Part shown: piece by piece, positions 23,127 to 32,196 of the stretch
Layout: every line of letters begins with the position of its first letter
Position numbering within the stretch: position 1 is the stretch's first letter
Assembly: GCF_020400605.1 (NCBI RefSeq)
Contig: NZ_JAINRD010000012.1
Coordinates: forward strand, 1 to 64,000
DNA from: Streptomyces aculeolatus
Lineage (GTDB): Bacteria > Actinomycetota > Actinomycetes > Streptomycetales > Streptomycetaceae
Reading direction: 5' to 3'
Length of the DNA stretch: 64,000 bases
Made by a program: the position numbers and the translations under genes
The notes under the pieces: generated by a model
Database searches by the model: none
The model's input: the letters and a program-made list of their open reading frames with translations, nothing else
Told to the model about the DNA's origin: nothing

Positions 23127-25058
23127 TCAGGGCACGTGCACCCACTTCGCCTCGGACGGCACGCCCTTGCCGTCGGCCACGAAGAGCATGTACCAGCCCG
23201 GCGGCACCAGACTCGGGTCCTCCGGCACCGTCACCGTCACCTTCCCGCCGCTCTTCCGCACGTCCAGCTGGATCGAGCGCTGCTCGACGTCCGTGACGTG
23301 GGTGACCGAACCCGGCCGGATCAGCCGCGCCTTCGCCACCCGCTCCGCCCCCTCGACCTCGTACGTCGCCTCCCGCCCCCGCTCCGGGCGCTCGGGCCCC
23401 GCACCGATCCTCAGCCGCGTCGCGTCGTCCGCCTTGTGCAGGTACGGCGGCGTGAAGATCTCGATGCGCTTCTCGAAGGTGCCGGGCCGGGTGTTGGCCT
23501 TGTCGCCGTAGAGGGAGTCCGAGCCGAAGGTGGCCACCCGGCCGTCGGGCAGCAGCACGGCCTCGGAGTGGTAGTTGCGGCCGACCTCCGGATCGGCGGC
23601 GGGCGTGAAGGCGTTGGTGGCCGGGTCGTAGAACTGCGCCTTCTTGATGTCGCTGGCGCCGCGGCCGCGGTAGTCCTCGGAGCCGCCGCTGGTGAAGACC
23701 GTGTCGTCCGGCATGATCACGCTGTTCAGGTAGCGGGTGCCCTGCGGCAGCGAGGGGCCGTCCCGGTACGCGGGCCGGTCCTCGGTGAGGTCGATGATCG
23801 AGGTGCGCGGCGTCGACTTCGCCGACTCCCCCACCCCGCCGCCGCCGAGGACCATGACCCTCTGGTCCTGCGCGGGCGGCAGCAGCAGCGAGCCGGCGGT
23901 CTCCAGCTGGTCGGGGTCGGTCATGCCGGGGACGGTGGTGAAGGAGTTGTCCTTCAGGTCCCAGATCCCGGGCTCGCGGCCGCGGTCGGCCGGGCCGTAG
24001 CCGGCGTTGGCGCCGGAGTAGAAGAGCTTGCCGCCCGCGGTGAGGAAGAGCGCGGGGTACGTGGGGAAGTAGCGGTTGGGCGCCTCGGACCACTTCTTGG
24101 TCGCGGGGTCGTAGATCTCGTTGTCGCCGTAGAGGATCTCGCCGGACTCGTCGAGGCCGGAGACCGACAGGACCTTGCCGTCCGGAAGCGTCACGAGCGT
24201 CGGGTACCAGCGGGCCTTGTCCATCGGGTCGACGCGCACGTAGCGCTCCTCGACCGGGTCGAACTCGAAGGTGTCCTTGATCCCCTGGAAGTCCTGCTTG
24301 TCCATGGAGAGCTTCTGCGCCAGGCCGTAGACGTTGTCCGCTTCCTTGCCGGTCAGCCCCTCGACGGCGTATTGCGCCTGCCGGTCCTGGACGTAGCCGC
24401 GGCCCTCCTCCTCGGCCTCGACGAAGACGTTGGCCTCGGCGGCGGTGACGACCGCCTTGCCGCCCTTGGCGGTCTTCTTCTCCGCGGCCGGGACGGTGAC
24501 CGCGGCGGTGGTGCGGTAGACGAGCCCGGAGGGGGCGATGAAGCCGGTGCCCTTCTTGAGCCTGACGGACTCGTCCGGGTCCTCGTTCTTCACCAGCATC
24601 CGGCCGCCGGCGCGCTCGACGTCGCCGTCGAGCAGCTCGTAGCGTGCGGTGCCGCCGGCGACCAGCAGCCGGCCGTCGGCGAGCTGGGTGTGGCCGGCGC
24701 AGAACAGGTCGGCGGGGGTGGGTATCTCCTCGTAGCTGTTCTTCACCGGGTCCCACAGGATGGTGCGGAAGGTGCCGGCGTCGAACTGCTTCTCGTCGTT
24801 GCCGGAGCCGGCTATGAGCAGCACCTTGCCGGTGTGCAGCACCGTGGCGTGGATGGCGTTGAGCCGGTACGAGTCCGGGGTGTCCTGCACCTGCCAGGAG
24901 CCGTACCGCGCCTGGTACCCGGGCCGGGATATTCGGTACTCGTGGTACTGCTCCTCGGCGAAGCCTATGGCCGCGGGGGCGTTGAGCGCCGCGAGCAGCA
25001 GGACCACGCCCGTGCCCATCGCCGCCTTCTTCAACCGTTTGCCGGGCCGGTACCCCAT
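23127..25058 (-). CDS. glxA: Mononuclear copper-radical oxidase GlxA
   Basis: 643 residues. An N-terminal hydrophobic segment (about residues 13-34, GTGVVLLLAALNAPAAIGFA) anchors or exports it. The rest is a galactose-oxidase-like seven-bladed kelch propeller (VLLIAGSGND, LLVAGGTA, KLFYSGANAG, MVLGGGGV) with a C-terminal Ig-like domain. The Cys of the Tyr-Cys cross-link is visible in ADLFCAGHTQ, the matching Tyr in RWYPTLVTLPDGKV, and copper-ligand histidines in GRNYHSEAV and VTHVTDVEQR. GlxA oxidises glycan ends and is needed for glycan deposition at Streptomyces hyphal tips. Its start is 3 bp after the cslA stop, so the two are co-translated. Confidence 0.94.
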   Translation of the reverse strand: MGYRPGKRLKKAAMGTGVVLLLAALNAPAAIGFAEEQYHEYRISRPGYQARYGSWQVQDTPDSYRLNAIHATVLHTGKVLLIAGSGNDEKQFDAGTFRTILWDPVKNSYEEIPTPADLFCAGHTQLADGRLLVAGGTARYELLDGDVERAGGRMLVKNEDPDESVRLKKGTGFIAPSGLVYRTTAAVTVPAAEKKTAKGGKAVVTAAEANVFVEAEEEGRGYVQDRQAQYAVEGLTGKEADNVYGLAQKLSMDKQDFQGIKDTFEFDPVEERYVRVDPMDKARWYPTLVTLPDGKVLSVSGLDESGEILYGDNEIYDPATKKWSEAPNRYFPTYPALFLTAGGKLFYSGANAGYGPADRGREPGIWDLKDNSFTTVPGMTDPDQLETAGSLLLPPAQDQRVMVLGGGGVGESAKSTPRTSIIDLTEDRPAYRDGPSLPQGTRYLNSVIMPDDTVFTSGGSEDYRGRGASDIKKAQFYDPATNAFTPAADPEVGRNYHSEAVLLPDGRVATFGSDSLYGDKANTRPGTFEKRIEIFTPPYLHKADDATRLRIGAGPERPERGREATYEVEGAERVAKARLIRPGSVTHVTDVEQRSIQLDVRKSGGKVTVTVPEDPSLVPPGWYMLFVADGKGVPSEAKWVHVP

Positions 25059-25061
25059 GGA

Positions 25062-27023
25062 TCAGCTCCCGCTCGTCGTCGCAGTGGTGGTCGCCGTGGT
25101 CGCCGTCGCGGCGGTGGCCGACGCACCAGCCGGTGCGGTGGCCGGCGCGTTGGCCGGTGCCGCCGGCGGCGCCGTCGCGGGTCCCGCCGCCGGCGCCGCG
25201 GGTGGGCCGGCGCCCGCGTCCTCGGCCGCCCTGGCGGGCTTCCACAGCCTCGTCCGCAGCCCCGTCCTCAGCCCCTTCGCCCGGCCGCGTACGGTAGCGG
25301 CGGCGGCCACGGCCGCCCGGCGCCGTACGTCCTCGCGCCGGTTGGCGTGGCGCACCTGCCAGTCGGACCACAGCCAGATCGCCGCGGGCGCGAGCGCGAG
25401 GCACACGCCGAGCACCGTCCAGGTGCGCATCGCGACGTGCGTGTGGCCCAGCACCACCGACGCCAGGAACGACACCGCGAGGAGCCCCGCCCAGAACAGG
25501 TGGATGCGGAACGTCGCCAGCCGGTCCGGGCTCGCGTCGCCGCCCTTGGGCGTCACCACGAACCGGCACGGCCGGCGCAGCACCGCCGCCTTGAACGACG
25601 TGAAGTAGATCGGCGCCGACATCGCCGACATCAGCATCCCGGCGAGGCCGCCGGAGCCCTCGGGCTCGTGCGGCGAGACGTTGTGCCGCCGGTTCCACAG
25701 GTACAGGCCGATCTGCAGGGCCGCCGCGTCGCTGTAGAGCATCAGCCAGATCGAGGCGGGCACCTGGGTGCCGGAGGAGCCGAGCCAGAGGAAGAGCGTG
25801 CAGCTCAGGGCGCCCAGGAACCAGGTGACCGCGGTCATCGGGTAATAGACGAGCATGAGCGAGTAGTTGAGGAGCCGCCGGACGGGGAAGCGCTTCCCGC
25901 CGCGCGCGTACTGGCCGATGAGCGTCTCGTACGTGCCGCGCGACCAGCGCAGCTGCTGGGTGAAGAAGTCGGTCCAGGAGCTGGGCCCCTCGCCGACGGC
26001 CAGCACGTCCGGGGTGTAGACCGACGACCAGTGCCGGCCGGTGGCCGGGTTGCGGGTGCGGTGCAGCTCGAAGCCGGTGGCCATGTCCTCGGTGATCGAG
26101 TCGTAGAGGCCGCCGACCTGCTTGAGCGCGGTGATGCGCACGGCGTTGTTCGTGCCGACGAACATCGGCGAGCCGGAGGCGTTGCCGGCGCGCTGGATCA
26201 GCGCGTGGAAGAGGTACTGCTGGCTCTCCGCGAACTTCGTGACGGCGGTGTCGTAGTTGCCGTACACCTGCGGGCCGACGACGAAGGCGACGTCCGGGTC
26301 GCGGAAGTAGCCGAGCATCCGCTCCAGGTAGTCGGGCAGCGGCACGTGGTCGGTGTCGACCGAGGCGAAGAAGTCGTAGCCGTCGCCGTACGCGGCCAGC
26401 CAGGAGTTGTAGTTGCCGTGCTTGGTCTTCGCCCGGTGGGGGCCCTCCTCGGCGTTCCACTGCGGCACGCCCTTGCGGCTGAAGTGCCGTACGCCCAGCT
26501 CGGCGCAGAGCGCCCGGGCCTCGGGGTCGTCGCCCTCGTCCAGCAGCCAGACGTCCAGCGGCCCGTCGTGCCGCAGCGCGACCGCGCCGGTGAGCGTGGC
26601 GCGCACCATGGCGATGGGTTCCTTGCCGGGCACGTACGTGGTGAGGAACGCGACCCGGGTGCCGGGCTCGGCGGTGACCGGGACCGGGTCGCGGGCGACC
26701 ATCGTGGCGTGCGCGATCGAGATGACGTTGACCAGCCGGAACGACTCGATCAGGCCGATCGATATGAGCATCACGGCGTCCGCGGTGAGCAGCCACGGCG
26801 GGGCGCCGGTGCGCTCGGTCCAGTGCGAGGGCCAGACCAGGTAGAGCAGCAGCGCGCAGGACAGCACCGGCGCGAGCGCCATGAGCAGGACCGCCCGGAC
26901 GCGGTGGGGCTCCCGGGAGAGCAGGCGCGTGTAGCGCACCCGGTAGGGGCGGGACGGATCGGGATCCGTCAGCGGCCCCGCGAGGCGGCTGAACTTCTCG
27001 TAGTCATAGCCTTCCGGCCGCAC
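25062..27023 (-). CDS. cslA: Cellulose-synthase-like glycosyltransferase CslA
   Basis: 653 residues from a GTG at 27023 with GGAGG 5 nt upstream. Two hydrophobic helices (about 42-64 and 79-100) precede a GT2 catalytic domain with LLDEGDD, SVDTDH (the DxD), TED and QQLRW, which are the processive synthase motifs. Four or five helices follow, then an Ala/Thr/Pro-rich tail of about 75 residues. CslA polymerises a beta-linked glucan at hyphal tips and in S. coelicolor is reported to interact with DivIVA. It is the first gene of the cslA-glxA unit; a hairpin upstream separates it from the DUF3817 gene, so its promoter should lie in 27024-27102. Confidence 0.93.
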   Translation of the reverse strand: MRPEGYDYEKFSRLAGPLTDPDPSRPYRVRYTRLLSREPHRVRAVLLMALAPVLSCALLLYLVWPSHWTERTGAPPWLLTADAVMLISIGLIESFRLVNVISIAHATMVARDPVPVTAEPGTRVAFLTTYVPGKEPIAMVRATLTGAVALRHDGPLDVWLLDEGDDPEARALCAELGVRHFSRKGVPQWNAEEGPHRAKTKHGNYNSWLAAYGDGYDFFASVDTDHVPLPDYLERMLGYFRDPDVAFVVGPQVYGNYDTAVTKFAESQQYLFHALIQRAGNASGSPMFVGTNNAVRITALKQVGGLYDSITEDMATGFELHRTRNPATGRHWSSVYTPDVLAVGEGPSSWTDFFTQQLRWSRGTYETLIGQYARGGKRFPVRRLLNYSLMLVYYPMTAVTWFLGALSCTLFLWLGSSGTQVPASIWLMLYSDAAALQIGLYLWNRRHNVSPHEPEGSGGLAGMLMSAMSAPIYFTSFKAAVLRRPCRFVVTPKGGDASPDRLATFRIHLFWAGLLAVSFLASVVLGHTHVAMRTWTVLGVCLALAPAAIWLWSDWQVRHANRREDVRRRAAVAAAATVRGRAKGLRTGLRTRLWKPARAAEDAGAGPPAAPAAGPATAPPAAPANAPATAPAGASATAATATTATTTATTSGS

Positions 27024-27102
27024 GATCCCTCCGCAGATCCGACAACGACGACATCTCCCACCAAAAGGGGAAATGGCCTACGTGTCGAACCGGGGAGGGC
27101 CG

Positions 27103-27125
27103 TGCGGGGGGTTCCGTCCCCCGCA
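27103..27125 (-). terminator. Hairpin upstream of cslA
   Basis: TGCGGGGG and CCCCCGCA form a perfect 8-bp stem with a 7-nt loop, 78 bp after the DUF3817 stop on the same strand. It should stop transcription from that gene before cslA. The rest of the 179-bp interval shows no gene. Confidence 0.65.
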
Positions 27126-27202
27126 GGGGTCGGACGGGGCGTCAGCCGGGGCCGCCGGCCGGCCGGTCGGGCACCCGGCGCCGAGCGCCCGGCTGGAGCC
27201 GG

Positions 27203-27547
27203 TCAGGCGCCGACGACTCCCTCGCGGCGGGCGCGGGCGGCGATGATCCCGGCCTCCACCTCGCGGCGCAGCTTGCGCTCGGCGACGAAGCCGCCGCCGG
27301 GCAGCACGGCGAGGACGAAGTACAGGGCGGCGCGCTTGGCCGGCCAGCGGGTGCGGTTCCAGGCGTCGGCGAGGAAGAGCACGTACCCGATGAAGAGCAG
27401 CCCGTGGATCATGCCCATGACCGGGACCGCGTCGAAGTCCGTCGTCCGCTTGAGCACGGAGGACACGAGCAGCAGGAGGAAGGAGACCGCTTCGGGGGCG
27501 GAGATCAGCCGGAGCCGGCGGAGGGCGGATGCGGTGTCGATGTCCAC
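27203..27547 (-). CDS. DUF3817 small membrane protein
   Basis: 114 residues with three hydrophobic helices (LISAPEAVSFLLLLVSSVL, VPVMGMIHGLLFIGYVLFLA, AALYFVLAVLPGGGFVAERK). The motif HGLLFIGYVLFLAD and the ending FVAERKLRREVE match DUF3817 and the paralogue at 18434-18781. It is divergent from the AIM24 cluster. Function is unknown. Confidence 0.86.
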   Translation of the reverse strand: MDIDTASALRRLRLISAPEAVSFLLLLVSSVLKRTTDFDAVPVMGMIHGLLFIGYVLFLADAWNRTRWPAKRAALYFVLAVLPGGGFVAERKLRREVEAGIIAARARREGVVGA

Positions 27548-27666
27548 GGGAAAGCCTTCGGTTCGTCCGGATTCCGGGGGATCTCCCCGGGCAAACTGGA
27601 CCCCATTGTGTCAGCCGCCCATACCCGGCCTTCCGGGAGGGGTGGCCGAGCCGCTAGCGTCGCCCC

Positions 27667-28305
27667 GTGGCTCAGTTTCGACTGCAAGGCAGCAAGGTGC
27701 TGGCCGTGGACATGGCCGGCGACGCGGTGAAGGCGAAGAACGGCTCGATGGTCGCCTATGACGGCCAGATGGCGTTCAAGAAGCTCACGGGGGGCGGCGA
27801 GGGGATTCGGGGGATGGTGACGCGCCGGCTGACCGGCGAGCAGATGGAGCTCATGGAGGTGAAGGGGCAGGGCACCTGCTACTTCGCCGACCGGGCCAGC
27901 GTGATCAATCTGGTCGGCCTCCAGGCCGACAAGCTGTACGTGGAATCGAGCAACCTGCTGGCGACCGACGGCGGGCTGAAGACGGGGACGAGCTTCACGG
28001 GGATGCGCGGCGCCAGCACCGGCACCGGCCTCTTCACCACCACGGTGGAGGGCACGGGGCAGGTGGCCGTCATGTCGGACGGCCCCGCGGTGGTGCTGCG
28101 GGTGACGCCGGCCACGCCGCTGGTCGTCGACCCCGGCGCGTACGTCGCCCACACCGGCCAGGTGCAGCAGCACTTCCAGTCCGGCGCGACCTTCCGCACC
28201 CTCATAGGCGAGGGCGGCGGCGAGGGGTTCCAGATCCGCTTCGAGGGCGACGGGCTGGTCTACGTGCAGCCCAGCGAGCGCAACACCGTGGGGGGCCAGG
28301 TCTGA
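27667..28305 (+). CDS. AIM24-family protein 1
   Basis: 212 residues from a GTG at 27667. It has the AIM24 (DUF124) beta-strand fold with repeated Gly-rich hairpins: VKAKNGSMVAYDGQMAF, GTCYFADRASVINLV, LYVESSNLLATDGGL, TGTGLFTTTVEGTGQV and VDPGAYVAHTG. No signal or membrane segment is seen. The family resembles the tryptophan RNA-binding attenuator fold, and bacterial members have no settled function. It starts a run of three AIM24 genes with a 1-bp gap and then an overlap, so a hetero-oligomer is likely. Confidence 0.9.
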   Translation: MAQFRLQGSKVLAVDMAGDAVKAKNGSMVAYDGQMAFKKLTGGGEGIRGMVTRRLTGEQMELMEVKGQGTCYFADRASVINLVGLQADKLYVESSNLLATDGGLKTGTSFTGMRGASTGTGLFTTTVEGTGQVAVMSDGPAVVLRVTPATPLVVDPGAYVAHTGQVQQHFQSGATFRTLIGEGGGEGFQIRFEGDGLVYVQPSERNTVGGQV

Positions 28306-28306
28306 C

Positions 28307-28957
28307 ATGCCGTTCCGCATGCTCAATTCGAAGATCGCCGAGGCGCAGGTGCTGCCCGGCCAGACGATGTACAGCCAGCGCGGGTCGATGCTCGCGTACA
28401 CCGGGCAGGTCAGCTTCACGCCCAACATCCAGGGCGGCCAGGGCGGGCTCACGTCGATGATCGGCCGCCGGGTCGCGAACGAGGCGACGCCGCTGATGAC
28501 CGTCGAGGGCTCGGGCACGGTGATGTTCGGCCACGGCGGCCACGAAGTGCACGTGATCGAGATGGCCGGCGACACCCTCTACGTGGAGGCCGACCGGCTG
28601 CTCGCCTTCGACGGCTCGCTGCAGCAGGGCACGATGTTCATGGGCTCGCAGGGCGGCGTCATGGGCATGGTCCGCGGCCAGGTCACCGGACAGGGCCTGT
28701 TCACCACCACACTGGCCGGCCACGGCGCGGCGGCGGTGATGGCCCACGGCGGCGTCCTGGAACTGCCGATCACGCCGCAGCGGCCGGTGCACGTCGACCC
28801 GCAGGCGTACGTCGCCCACCGCGGCCAGGTGCAGAACAAGCTCTCCACCGCGCTCGGCTGGCGCGACATGGTGGGGCGCGGCTCCGGCGAGGCCTTCCAG
28901 CTGGAGCTGTCGGGCAACGGCACGGTGTACGTGCAGGCATCGGAGGAGAAGCTGTGA
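28307..28957 (+). CDS. AIM24-family protein 2
   Basis: 216 residues, starting 1 bp after the stop of the first AIM24 gene. The same landmarks appear in the same order: QRGSMLAYTGQVSFTPN, GTVMFGHGGHEVHVIEM, LYVEADRLLAFDGSL, TGQGLFTTTLAGHG and VDPQAYVAHRGQV. It ends GTVYVQASEEKL and its stop overlaps the GTG of the third gene. Sequence divergence from its neighbours suggests old duplication with specialised subunits. Confidence 0.9.
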   Translation: MPFRMLNSKIAEAQVLPGQTMYSQRGSMLAYTGQVSFTPNIQGGQGGLTSMIGRRVANEATPLMTVEGSGTVMFGHGGHEVHVIEMAGDTLYVEADRLLAFDGSLQQGTMFMGSQGGVMGMVRGQVTGQGLFTTTLAGHGAAAVMAHGGVLELPITPQRPVHVDPQAYVAHRGQVQNKLSTALGWRDMVGRGSGEAFQLELSGNGTVYVQASEEKL

Positions 28958-29670
28958 CCGCCGGACCCGTCGTCCACGACGTGAACACGCTGCCGCGCAA
29001 CGACAACGTCCACCCGTACGCCTTCAGCGTCGCGCTCAACGGGCAGTGGTTCCTGCAGAAGGGGAAGATGATCGCCTACTACGGGCAGATCTCCTTCGAG
29101 GGCGTCGGCCACGGGGCGTTCGACGGCCTGGTCGCCGGCAGCTTCCACTCGCCGCTGCACGCCGCGGACTGGGTGGTGGCGAACGGCAACGGCATGATGG
29201 TGCTCGCCGACCGGGCGTTCGACGTCAACTCCTTCGACCTGGACGACGGCAACCTCACGATCCGCTCGGGGAACCTGCTGGCGTTCGAGCCGGGGCTGGA
29301 ACTGAAGCAGTCGATCGTGCCGGGCTTCCTGACGCTGATCGGCACGGGCAAGTTCGTCGCCGTCTCCAACGGCGCCGTCGTCTTCGTCGAGCCGCCGATC
29401 CGGGTCGACCCGCAGGCGCTGGTGGGGTGGGCCGACTGCCCCTCGCCGTGCCACCACTACGACCACGGCTACATGCAGGGCTTCCTCGGCGGCATCCGCG
29501 CGATGACCGGTATCGGCGGCGCGTCCGGCGAGGAGCACCAGTTCCAGTTCACGGGCGCCGGGCAGGTGCTGCTGCAGTCGACGGAGACGATGCAGGCGGG
29601 GCTGGCGACCGGCGCCGTGCCGCACCAGCAGGGCGTGCCGGGCGGCACCCCCGCGGGGTACGGCAGGTAA
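28954..29670 (+). CDS. AIM24-family protein 3
   Basis: 238 residues from the GTG of a GTGA overlap with gene 2. AIM24 landmarks are MIAYYGQISFEG, GMMVLADRAFDVNSFDLDDG, LTIRSGNLLAFEPGL and IRVDPQALVGW. It differs from the other two by a Cys/His segment (DCPSPCHHYDHGY) near residue 165 and a Gly/Pro/Gln tail, which could bind metal. The three genes form one operon; a hairpin follows. Confidence 0.9.
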   Translation: MTAGPVVHDVNTLPRNDNVHPYAFSVALNGQWFLQKGKMIAYYGQISFEGVGHGAFDGLVAGSFHSPLHAADWVVANGNGMMVLADRAFDVNSFDLDDGNLTIRSGNLLAFEPGLELKQSIVPGFLTLIGTGKFVAVSNGAVVFVEPPIRVDPQALVGWADCPSPCHHYDHGYMQGFLGGIRAMTGIGGASGEEHQFQFTGAGQVLLQSTETMQAGLATGAVPHQQGVPGGTPAGYGR

Positions 29671-29683
29671 GCGCGCGGCGGGC

Positions 29684-29714
29684 GGCGTACGGGCCGGGCC
29701 CCGGTCCGTACGCC
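29684..29714. terminator. Hairpin between AIM24 operon and meaB
   Basis: GGCGTACGG and CCGTACGCC form a perfect 9-bp stem enclosing a 13-nt GC-rich loop. It lies in the 73-bp convergent interval and could serve both directions. Confidence 0.65.
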
Positions 29715-29743
29715 CCGGCCCCCTGCCCGCGGCCCCGCCGGCG

Positions 29744-30706
29744 TCAGCCGGCCGTGAGTCCTTCGAGGAGTTCGTCGGCCGCGGCGTACGGGTCCAGCTC
29801 CCCCGCGGTGATCCGCTCCGCCAGCGCCGACAGCCGGCGGTCGCCGTGCAGGTCCGCCATGCGCTCGCGCAGCGCCGTCACCGCGATCGTCTCGACCTCC
29901 CCGGCCGCCCGGCGCAGCCGGCGCGCGGCGAGTACGCCGTGCTCCTCCATCCACGCCCGGTGCTTCTCCAGCGCCTCCACGACCTCGTCGGTGCCCTCGT
30001 CGCGGGCGGCGACGGTCTTGACGATGGGCGGGCGCCAGTCGCCGGGGGCGCGGGCCTCGCCGAGGCCGAGCATGTGGTTCAGCTCGCGGGCGGTGGCGTC
30101 GGCGCCGTCGCGGTCGGCCTTGTTGACCACGTACACGTCGCCGATCTCCAGGATCCCGGCCTTGGCCGCCTGGATGCCGTCGCCCATGCCGGGCGCCAGC
30201 AGCACCACGCAGGTGTCGGCCTGCCCGGCGATGTCCACCTCCGACTGCCCCACGCCGACGGTCTCCACCAGCACCACGTCGCAGCCGGCGGCGTCCAGCA
30301 CCCGGATCGCCTGCGGCGCGGACCAGGCCAGCCCGCCGAGGTGGCCGCGGGTGGCCATGGAGCGGATGTAGACGCCGGGGTCGGAGGCGTGCTCGCCCAT
30401 CCGGACCCGGTCGCCGAGCAGCGCGCCGCCGGAGAACGGCGAGGAGGGGTCGACGGCCAGCACGCCGACCCGCTTGCCGCGCTTGCGGTACGCGGTGACC
30501 AGCGCGGAGGTGGACGTGGACTTGCCGACGCCGGGGGCGCCGGTGAGCCCGACGACGTAGGCCCGGCCGGCGAGCGGGGCGAGGGCGGCCATCACCTCGC
30601 GCAGGTGCGGCGACGCGCCCTCGACCAGGGTGATGAGCCGGGCGACGGCCCGCGGGCCGCCCTCGCGGGCGGCGGCCACGAGCGCGGCTACGTCTGGGGC
30701 TGGCAT
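29744..30706 (-). CDS. meaB: MeaB-type G-protein chaperone for B12-dependent mutases
   Basis: 320 residues from the ATG at 30706 (AGGAG 9 nt upstream); the frame extends upstream but that part is Arg/Gly/Pro-rich and lacks homology. It is a G3E-family P-loop GTPase: Walker A GAPGVGKST, AVDPSSPFSGGALLGDR, the MATRGHLGGL switch region, VETVGVGQSE and the base-specificity motif NKAD. MeaB gates adenosylcobalamin loading and protects methylmalonyl- or isobutyryl-CoA mutase from inactivation. IcmA is about 11 kb upstream and the epimerase gene about 1.5 kb away. It matches S. coelicolor SCO5400 in position as I recall. Confidence 0.93.
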   Translation of the reverse strand: MPAPDVAALVAAAREGGPRAVARLITLVEGASPHLREVMAALAPLAGRAYVVGLTGAPGVGKSTSTSALVTAYRKRGKRVGVLAVDPSSPFSGGALLGDRVRMGEHASDPGVYIRSMATRGHLGGLAWSAPQAIRVLDAAGCDVVLVETVGVGQSEVDIAGQADTCVVLLAPGMGDGIQAAKAGILEIGDVYVVNKADRDGADATARELNHMLGLGEARAPGDWRPPIVKTVAARDEGTDEVVEALEKHRAWMEEHGVLAARRLRRAAGEVETIAVTALRERMADLHGDRRLSALAERITAGELDPYAAADELLEGLTAG

Positions 30707-30861
30707 GTGTGATCGCTCCTTGCGTCCGTCCGGGGCTGTCTCCCCGGCTCCGTCCCCTGCCCAAACCGGGCCGCCGCCCCGGCACCCGCGCGCCGGCGGC
30801 GCGGGGCCCCGGGGGGGCGGCGTACGGCACCGGCCGTCAGGCCGCCGGCGCCCGCGGGCCG

Positions 30862-32076
30862 TCAGGCCTCCGGCACCCGCACCACCAGCGCGTCGCCCTG
30901 GCCGCCGCCCCCGCACAGGGCCGCCGCGCCGACGCCGCCGCCGCGGCGCTTCAGTTCGAGGGCGAGGTGGAGGACGAGCCGGGCGCCCGACATCCCGATC
31001 GGGTGACCCAGCGCGATGGCGCCGCCGTTGACGTTCACCTTTTCGGGGGTGACGCCGAGGTCCTTCATGGACTGCACGGCGACCGCGGCGAAGGCCTCGT
31101 TGATCTCGATGAGGTCGAGGTCGCCGACGTCGATGCCCTCCTTCTTCAGGGCGTGCAGGATCGCGTTCGAGGGCTGGGACTGCAGGGAGTTGTCCGGGCC
31201 CGCGACGTTCCCGTGGGCCCCGATCTCGGCCAGCCAGGTCAGCCCCAGCTCCTCGGCCTTGGTCCGGCTCATCACGACCACGGCGGCGGCGCCGTCGGAG
31301 ATCTGGGAGGCGGAGCCGGCGGTGATCGTGCCGTCGGGCGCGAAGGCGGGGCGCAGCCCGGCCAGCCCCTCGGCGGTGGTGCCGGGGCGGATGCCCTCGT
31401 CGGTGTCGACGACGACGGTCACGCCCCTGCCCCTGGGCACCTCGACGGGGGTGATCTCCTCGGCGAAGACGCCGCGGGCCTGCGCGGCGGCGGCCCGCTG
31501 GTGGGAGGCGGCGGCGAAGGCGTCCTGCGGCTCGCGGGCGATGCCGAGGCGGGTGTTGTGCTTCTCGGTGGACTCGCCCATGGCGATGCCCTCGAAGGAG
31601 TCGGTGAGCCCGTCGTGCGCCATGGAGTCGAGCATCTCCACGGCGCCGTACTTCACGCCCTCGCGGGACTTCGGCAGCAGGTGCGGGGCGTTGGTCATGG
31701 ACTCCTGGCCGCCGGCGACGACGATGTCGAACTCGCCGGCGCGGATGAGCTGGTCGGCCAGCGCGATGGCGTCGAGACCCGAGAGGCAGACCTTGTTCAC
31801 GGTCAGCGCGGGCACGCTCATCGGGATGCCCGCCTTGACCGCGGCCTGCCGCGCCGGGATCTGCCCGGCCCCGGCCTGGAGGACCTGCCCCATGATCACG
31901 TACTCCACCTGGGCGGGCGCGACGCCCGCACGCGCCAGTGCCGCCTCGATGGCGAAGCCGCCCAGATCCGCGCCGGAGAACGGCTTGAGGGAGCCCAGGA
32001 GGCGTCCCATGGGGGTACGGGCGCCCGCGACGATCACCGATGTGCTGCCTGACGTGCCACTACCAGTCATGCGCAT
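30862..32076 (-). CDS. atoB: Acetyl-CoA C-acetyltransferase (thiolase)
   Basis: 404 residues. Degradative/biosynthetic thiolase II, condensing or cleaving acetoacetyl-CoA. The nucleophile is Cys97 in NKVCLSG; the catalytic His is in GGAIALGHPIGMSG; the second Cys is in ALCGGGGQGDA; NEAFA is also present. No signal is seen. It lies 155 bp upstream of meaB on the same strand and is divergent from the epimerase gene, so the three form a short-chain acyl-CoA cluster. It corresponds in position to S. coelicolor SCO5399 as I recall. Confidence 0.94.
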   Translation of the reverse strand: MRMTGSGTSGSTSVIVAGARTPMGRLLGSLKPFSGADLGGFAIEAALARAGVAPAQVEYVIMGQVLQAGAGQIPARQAAVKAGIPMSVPALTVNKVCLSGLDAIALADQLIRAGEFDIVVAGGQESMTNAPHLLPKSREGVKYGAVEMLDSMAHDGLTDSFEGIAMGESTEKHNTRLGIAREPQDAFAAASHQRAAAAQARGVFAEEITPVEVPRGRGVTVVVDTDEGIRPGTTAEGLAGLRPAFAPDGTITAGSASQISDGAAAVVVMSRTKAEELGLTWLAEIGAHGNVAGPDNSLQSQPSNAILHALKKEGIDVGDLDLIEINEAFAAVAVQSMKDLGVTPEKVNVNGGAIALGHPIGMSGARLVLHLALELKRRGGGVGAAALCGGGGQGDALVVRVPEA

Positions 32077-32196
32077 CCCCTTCGGGGAGAAGTGAATGAG
32101 GGTTAACTTCAGCGTAGTGAGCGGTACGTGCCCGGGTCACGGTTCGTTCGGTGTGACCGTGCGCACGTTGCGTAACCTCCCGGGCGGCGGTGGACT

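Noticed and set aside
23124..27761. 1545-codon open frame opposite glxA and cslA
   Set aside because: It is antisense to two recognised genes and has only low-complexity Arg/Gly/Leu sequence. Its length comes from GC bias in the third codon position.
32138..32161. Inverted repeat CACGGT/ACCGTG between the thiolase and epimerase genes
   Set aside because: Only 6-bp arms with a 12-nt spacer; chance occurrence is likely in GC-rich DNA.
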